Below are positions 15,256-19,314 of a stretch of DNA of 19,314 bases, one piece after another; the stretch's first letter is position 1, and every line of letters begins with the position of its first letter. Below the pieces are notes generated by a model. It saw only the letters and a program-made list of their open reading frames with translations. It had not been told where the DNA came from and ran no database searches. A program made the position numbers and the translations under genes. The stretch lies in NCBI GenBank assembly GCA_009936825.1, contig JAACDV010000247.1, positions 1 through 19,314 on the forward strand, written 5' to 3'. The stretch comes from Bacteroidota bacterium (GTDB lineage: Bacteria > Pseudomonadota > Alphaproteobacteria > Puniceispirillales > Puniceispirillaceae).

Positions 15256-15621
15256 ATGCGCTTCATCGGCCGCCTTATCTGGCTGCTCATCACTCTTACC
15301 GCCGTAACGGTGGCGATGCTATTTGCGACTTCGAACACCGAGATGGTCACGATAAAACTGTGGCCATTTGCCAATGTATTTACCCTGTCATTATGGATTC
15401 TCGTTCTTGGCACCTTGGCGGTTGGTGCGCTGATTGGCGGCGGATTAGTCTGGATGTCTCTAATCGCGGCAAAGGCGCGTAACTGGCGGCTGACGCGTCA
15501 GCTCAGCAAGGCTGAGATGCGTGCCTCAAAAGCGGAAAAACAATTGCTGGACGCGGATACTGAAGATAATAGCCCCGATGTCAATCTAGCAGCGATACCG
15601 AAGAAATTGCCGGCCTCATAG
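15256..15621 (+). CDS. LapA-domain (DUF1049) inner membrane protein
   Basis: 121 aa. Two membrane segments, about 7-25 and 43-71, are separated by a short loop with the family's NTEMVTIKLWPF pattern. A basic stretch (KARNWRLTRQL) and a probable short coiled coil (about 78-100) follow on the cytoplasmic side, and the tail is acidic and likely disordered. This matches the lipopolysaccharide assembly protein A (LapA/YciS) family; in E. coli LapA acts with LapB to control LPS synthesis via LpxC turnover. Whether that role holds here is inference, as no lapB is in the window. It is 13 bases after ihfB and so is cotranscribed; ihfB-lapA-trpF is a known alphaproteobacterial order. Confidence 0.85.
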   Translation: MRFIGRLIWLLITLTAVTVAMLFATSNTEMVTIKLWPFANVFTLSLWILVLGTLAVGALIGGGLVWMSLIAAKARNWRLTRQLSKAEMRASKAEKQLLDADTEDNSPDVNLAAIPKKLPAS

Positions 15622-15734
15622 CAATTTTCCTGCATGATTGCCCAAAATAACTGTCCTTGCTATTAACGCTGTGCCCCCACAATACCCCGGCCGATACATA
15701 GACTAAGCGCAAAGCTTGAGAGCCAGAGAATCAG

Positions 15735-16421
15735 ATGAGCAAACAGTCCGACATCATGGTGAAAATCTGCGGCATCGCCACGCCACAAGATTATGTTCAT
15801 TGCTATGATGCCGGTGCCAGTTTTGTTGGCATGGTGTTCTTTGACAGATCACCGCGCCACCTTACCCTGACTTGCGCGCGGGAAATCGCTGCCGAGGGCC
15901 GGGCCCTTACCGCAAAAGAACGCCCCGAGGCCGCGTCCGGCATTCCGTTGCGGGTTGCACTGACGGTTAATATGCCTGACGATGAATTGACGGCGGTAAT
16001 TGCCGCAGCACAGCCCGATTTTATTCAGCTTCACGGCGACGAATCCCCCGAGCGCGCCCGCGCTATCCGTAACCGGTTTGGCCTGCCCCTGATTAAGGCG
16101 ATTCGCGTTGGTAGCGCGGATGATCTGGCACAGTGTAAGGACTGGAACGACCTTGCTGACTGGTTACTGTTCGATGCCAAAGGGGATCCTGGCGCGCTTA
16201 CGGGGGGTACCGGACATTCATTTGATTGGTCGCTATTGGCCAACCATGCTGGCGAAACAAAGTGGATGCTGGCAGGGGGATTGTCGCCCGACAATGTGGC
16301 GCGCGCAATTGCCGTTACCGGTGCGCGAGGTGTTGATGTATCAACCGGCGTCGAATCAGCACCCGGTAAAAAGGACGCAGAGCGCATTCAGGCATTTGTC
16401 TCAGGCGCGCAACTGGGCTAG
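15735..16421 (+). CDS. trpF: Phosphoribosylanthranilate isomerase
   Basis: 228 aa, a (beta/alpha)8 barrel that converts phosphoribosylanthranilate to CdRP in tryptophan synthesis. The active-site cysteine is C12 in VKICGI and the catalytic aspartate is D147 in LLFDAKG. GASFVGMVFFDRSPRHL, FIQLHGDESPE and the phosphate-binding GGLSPDNVARAI and GVDVSTGVESAPGKKD are all family motifs. ATG 15735 has GAGA-type pairing upstream; ATG 15756 (eighth residue, directly before VKICGI) is an alternative. It is the first of three consecutive trp genes, 83 bases before trpB. trpE, trpD and trpC must lie elsewhere. Confidence 0.95.
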   Translation: MSKQSDIMVKICGIATPQDYVHCYDAGASFVGMVFFDRSPRHLTLTCAREIAAEGRALTAKERPEAASGIPLRVALTVNMPDDELTAVIAAAQPDFIQLHGDESPERARAIRNRFGLPLIKAIRVGSADDLAQCKDWNDLADWLLFDAKGDPGALTGGTGHSFDWSLLANHAGETKWMLAGGLSPDNVARAIAVTGARGVDVSTGVESAPGKKDAERIQAFVSGAQLG

Positions 16422-16504
16422 TTTGCATCAATCGGTAAAACAGTCTTAATAGAACAGGGTCATGCGCTCCCTTTGACCTCAACCTTATAGAAGCAGGTGG
16501 AACA

Positions 16505-17728
16505 ATGACAGATGCGGGTCTTAACTCTTTTCGCAATCAGCCCGACGAGCGTGGCAGGTTTGGCATGCATGGTGGCCGCTTTGTTGCCGAAACGCTGATG
16601 CCGCTGATCCTGAAAGTTGAAACTGCGTACAACGCGGCCTGCAATGATGATGAATTCGCGCGCGAGCTTGCCTATTACCAGACACATTATGTTGGCCGTC
16701 CGAGCCCCCTATATTTTGCCGAACGCATGACCGCGCATTTTGGCGGTGCAAAGCTATATCTAAAGCGCGATGAGTTGAATCATACCGGCGCGCATAAGAT
16801 CAACAATGTTCTGGGTCAGGCTCTGGTCGCCAAAAGAATGGGCAAGAAAAAGATCATCGCCGAAACCGGTGCTGGTCAGCCCGGCGTTGCCACCGCTACC
16901 GCCTGCGCCCTGTTTGATATGGAATGCGAAGTTTTTATGGGTGAAGAGGATGTTCGCCGCCAAAAGCCGAATGTTGACCGGATGCGCCTGTTGGGGGCCA
17001 AAGTGCACCCTGTTACCTCGGGCACCGGAACGTTGAAGGATGCGATGAATGAAGCATTGCGCTTTTGGGTCAGCAATGCCGAAACGCATTTCTATATTAT
17101 CGGCACCGTCGCCGGCCCGCACCCCTATCCGCAGATGGTTCGGGATTTCCAATCAGTAATCGGCAAAGAGGCACGCCAGCAAATCATCGAGGCCGAGGGC
17201 CGCCTTCCCGACACCATCGTTGCCTGTATTGGCGGCGGCTCAAACGCTATGGGGCTATTTCATCCGTTTCTGGATGATGAGGAAGTTTCCATTTATGGGG
17301 TTGAGGCAGCCGGCAAAGGCATTCCGTCCGGTCTTCATGCCGCTTCACTATCCGGCGGCACGCCCGGTATTTTGCATGGTAACCGCACCTATCTGTTGCA
17401 GGATGATGACGGCCAGATAATTGATGCTCACTCAATCTCGGCCGGTCTTGATTATCCGGGTATCGGGCCTGAACATTCCTGGCTTCATGATATGGAGCGG
17501 GTGAAGTATGTAAGCGCAACCGATGAAGAAGCCTTGGAGGCATTTCAGCTATGTTCGCGCCTCGAAGGTATTATTCCTGCATTGGAGCCATCACACGCGC
17601 TGGCCTTTGTTGGCAAAATCATCGGCGATATGGACAAGGATGATATCCTGATCCTCAATATGTGTGGGCGCGGCGATAAATATCTGGGGGCGGTGCTGCC
17701 AATGCTTGAAGAACGCGGCAGGCTGTAA
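16505..17728 (+). CDS. trpB: Tryptophan synthase beta chain
   Basis: 407 aa. It condenses indole with L-serine using PLP, with indole channelled from TrpA. The PLP lysine is K98 in [15 protein letters not shown], the catalytic glutamate is E120 in AETGAGQ, and the phosphate-binding loop is GGGSNAMG (243-250). [14 protein letters not shown] and the C-terminal MCGRGDKY are conserved. The length is normal. One deviation: the substrate carboxylate loop reads [10 protein letters not shown], with P126 (CCC, 16880-16882) where TrpB normally has His (H115 of the enteric enzyme). The ribosome site AGGTGG (16495-16500) is four bases from ATG. It is 30 bases before trpA and so is cotranscribed. Confidence 0.97.
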   Translation: MTDAGLNSFRNQPDERGRFGMHGGRFVAETLMPLILKVETAYNAACNDDEFARELAYYQTHYVGRPSPLYFAERMTAHFGGAKLYLKRDELNHTGAHKINNVLGQALVAKRMGKKKIIAETGAGQPGVATATACALFDMECEVFMGEEDVRRQKPNVDRMRLLGAKVHPVTSGTGTLKDAMNEALRFWVSNAETHFYIIGTVAGPHPYPQMVRDFQSVIGKEARQQIIEAEGRLPDTIVACIGGGSNAMGLFHPFLDDEEVSIYGVEAAGKGIPSGLHAASLSGGTPGILHGNRTYLLQDDDGQIIDAHSISAGLDYPGIGPEHSWLHDMERVKYVSATDEEALEAFQLCSRLEGIIPALEPSHALAFVGKIIGDMDKDDILILNMCGRGDKYLGAVLPMLEERGRL

Positions 17729-17758
17729 CACCCCAATCGAAGCGGAAAAGAGCAAATA

Positions 17759-18586
17759 ATGACGTCACGAATTGAACAGGTTTTTGCCAACGCGCGTGCT
17801 GAGAATCGCGGTACGTTGGGGGTGTTTGTTACTGCCGGTGATCCTGATATCAAGACTTCGACTGCGATTCTCGATGCCGTTGTTGAGGCTGGAGCTGATA
17901 TCATCGAGTTAGGCATGCCCTTCTCGGACCCGATGGCTGACGGTCCTGCTATTCAAGCGGCCTCGCTTCGGGCGTTAAAAAGGGGAATGACCCTAGAATC
18001 AACGCTGAAAATGGCGGCAGTTTTCCGGGAGCGTAATCCCGAAACGCCGCTGGTGCTGATGGGCTATTATAACCCGATCTATATTTACGGTGTTCAGCGG
18101 TTTCTGGATGCCTGCGTTGTGGCGGGCGTTGACGGGCTGATCATAGTTGATCTACCGCCCGAAGAGGATGACGAATTGTGCATCCCCGCACGTGCAGCCG
18201 GTATTGATTTTATCCGCCTCGTCACCCCGACCAGTGACACTGAGCGGCTGCCCGTTGTTCTGTCGGCAGCTAGCGGCTTTGTTTATTACGTTTCGATTAC
18301 CGGCATTACAGGAACTGGCAGCGCTGCTGGCGACAGCATTTCAGCAGCTTATAAACGCATTTCTGCCGCTACCAACCTGCCGATTGTGACTGGATTTGGC
18401 ATTCGCACTCCCGAAGCCGCCGCCCAAGCTGCCACATTGAGTGACGGTGCGGTTGTTGGATCGGCGGTTGTTGATATTATCGCCGAAAATCTGGCCGAAG
18501 ATGGAAGTGGTACTCCCGAAATTGTGTCCAAAATTGCCGCATTTGTCAGCGATCTTGCCAAAGCTATCGCTGGCAAAGCTGGCTGA
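17759..18586 (+). CDS. trpA: Tryptophan synthase alpha chain
   Basis: 275 aa, a (beta/alpha)8 barrel that cleaves indole-3-glycerol phosphate to indole and glyceraldehyde-3-phosphate. The catalytic pair is E50 (IIELGMPFSDP) and D61 (MADGPAIQAAS), matching E49 and D60 of the enteric enzyme. FVTAGDPD, GYYNPIYIYG, GLIIVDLPPEE, the loop YYVSITGITGTGS and the phosphate-binding TGFGIRTPE and GAVVGSAVV are intact. No active-site residue is missing. The start has a GGAAAAGAG ribosome site upstream. It is third in trpF-trpB-trpA and 76 bases before accD. Confidence 0.97.
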   Translation: MTSRIEQVFANARAENRGTLGVFVTAGDPDIKTSTAILDAVVEAGADIIELGMPFSDPMADGPAIQAASLRALKRGMTLESTLKMAAVFRERNPETPLVLMGYYNPIYIYGVQRFLDACVVAGVDGLIIVDLPPEEDDELCIPARAAGIDFIRLVTPTSDTERLPVVLSAASGFVYYVSITGITGTGSAAGDSISAAYKRISAATNLPIVTGFGIRTPEAAAQAATLSDGAVVGSAVVDIIAENLAEDGSGTPEIVSKIAAFVSDLAKAIAGKAG

Positions 18587-18662
18587 ACGTTTCAAATTGT
18601 TCGGTATGAAGCCGATTTGTGCCGCATCAAACGCGGGCATGGTGAAGTGAAGGAGAATGGGA

Positions 18663-19314
18663 ATGAACTGGATTACCAATGCTGTTTTACCAAAAATTAA
18701 GGCATGGGTCACTGCCACCGAAGTTCCCGACAATCTCTGGGTAAAATGCAAATCTTGCGGCCAGATGATTTTCCACCGTGAATTTGAAGAAGCCCATAAT
18801 TGCTGCTCGACCTGCGGTAATCATGCCCCGCTGCAACCAAATGCGCGCTTTTCTATGATTTTTGATGGGGGTGAGTTCCAGACCATTGACCTCGCTAGCA
18901 TCACCGATGATCCCCTAAAATTCCGGGATTCGCGCAAATATGTTGATCGCCTGAAAGACACCCGCGCCAAGACCGGCGTTAAGGACGCCATTGCCGTAGC
19001 TCATGGCCAAATTGGCGGTCACAAAACTGTGATTGCTGCCTTTGATTTCCGCTTTATGGGTGGGTCGATGGGCCGCATGGTTGGCAATGGTATTATTGCC
19101 GCTGCCGAGGCTGCGGTTGACCTTGATGCGGCCCTGATCACCGTGCCTTCAACCGGCGGGGCGCGCATGCAGGAAGGTGTTCTATCGCTGATGCAATTGC
19201 CGCGCACCATTTTGGCTGTCGAAAAAGTTCAAAAGGCCGGATTGCCGCATATTGTTCTTCTGGCGCATCCTACCACCGGCGGCGTCACTGCATCTTTTGC
19301 CATGCTTGGTGATC
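18663..19314 (+). CDS. accD: Acetyl-CoA carboxylase carboxyltransferase subunit beta (3' end outside window)
   Basis: 217 codons are present and the frame is still open at the window edge (the family is about 285-300 aa). AccD forms the carboxyltransferase with AccA, moving CO2 from biotin to acetyl-CoA to make malonyl-CoA. The N-terminal zinc ribbon is C29-KS-C32 and C48-ST-C51 (VKCKSCG, NCCSTCG). The core has FDFRFMGGSMGRMVG, STGGARMQEGVLSLMQL and HPTTGGVTASFAMLGD, the last two lining the acyl-CoA site. AGGAG (18651-18655) seven bases before ATG 18663 is a strong ribosome site. The trpA-accD order is common in proteobacteria and suggests cotranscription with the trp genes. Confidence 0.96.
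   Translation, partial: MNWITNAVLPKIKAWVTATEVPDNLWVKCKSCGQMIFHREFEEAHNCCSTCGNHAPLQPNARFSMIFDGGEFQTIDLASITDDPLKFRDSRKYVDRLKDTRAKTGVKDAIAVAHGQIGGHKTVIAAFDFRFMGGSMGRMVGNGIIAAAEAAVDLDAALITVPSTGGARMQEGVLSLMQLPRTILAVEKVQKAGLPHIVLLAHPTTGGVTASFAMLGD

Overview
The window is a piece of an alphaproteobacterial chromosome. The evidence is gene order (rnd-lptC-lptA-lptB-ptsN; tRNA-Ala and a FYDLN-type acidic protein; aroA-cmk-rpsA-ihfB-lapA-trpF-trpB-trpA-accD) and an AroA of the class II, CP4-like type. Moderate GC and the catabolic genes at the left edge would fit a marine lineage such as SAR116/Puniceispirillales, but that placement is inference.

Layout. Positions 1-5.4 kb are an accessory, catabolic-looking stretch: the C-terminus of a short-chain dehydrogenase, a formylglycine-type sulfatase/phosphonate monoester hydrolase, a small alpha/beta hydrolase and, convergent with these, an 811-aa dimethylglycine/sarcosine dehydrogenase-like flavoprotein. 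From 5.66 kb the window is conserved core. It holds RNase D, then the LPS transport genes lptC (interrupted by an in-frame TAA), lptA and lptB, then ptsN with its own candidate promoter. A tRNA-Ala(GGC) and a TIGR02300-type protein follow on the minus strand. The plus strand then carries aroA-cmk (4-bp overlap), a terminator, rpsA (TTG start), ihfB-lapA, trpF-trpB-trpA and the 5' part of accD, which runs off the right edge.

How the genes work together. LptC, LptA and LptB are the inner-membrane anchor, periplasmic bridge and ATPase of LPS export. AroA supplies chorismate precursors and TrpF/B/A complete tryptophan synthesis. Cmk, S1 and IHF-beta serve nucleotide supply, translation and nucleoid structure. 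AccD starts fatty-acid synthesis. The left-end enzymes could release and oxidise small sulfate/phosphonate esters and N-methylated glycines, but no pathway can be proved from sequence alone.

No CRISPR array, insertion sequence, phage or defence system is visible, and I see no convincing new multi-gene system. The two most notable anomalies are single-codon events in core genes: a TAA stop just after the LptC membrane anchor, and a proline replacing the near-invariant histidine of the TrpB substrate loop. Each could be real biology or a base-call error.
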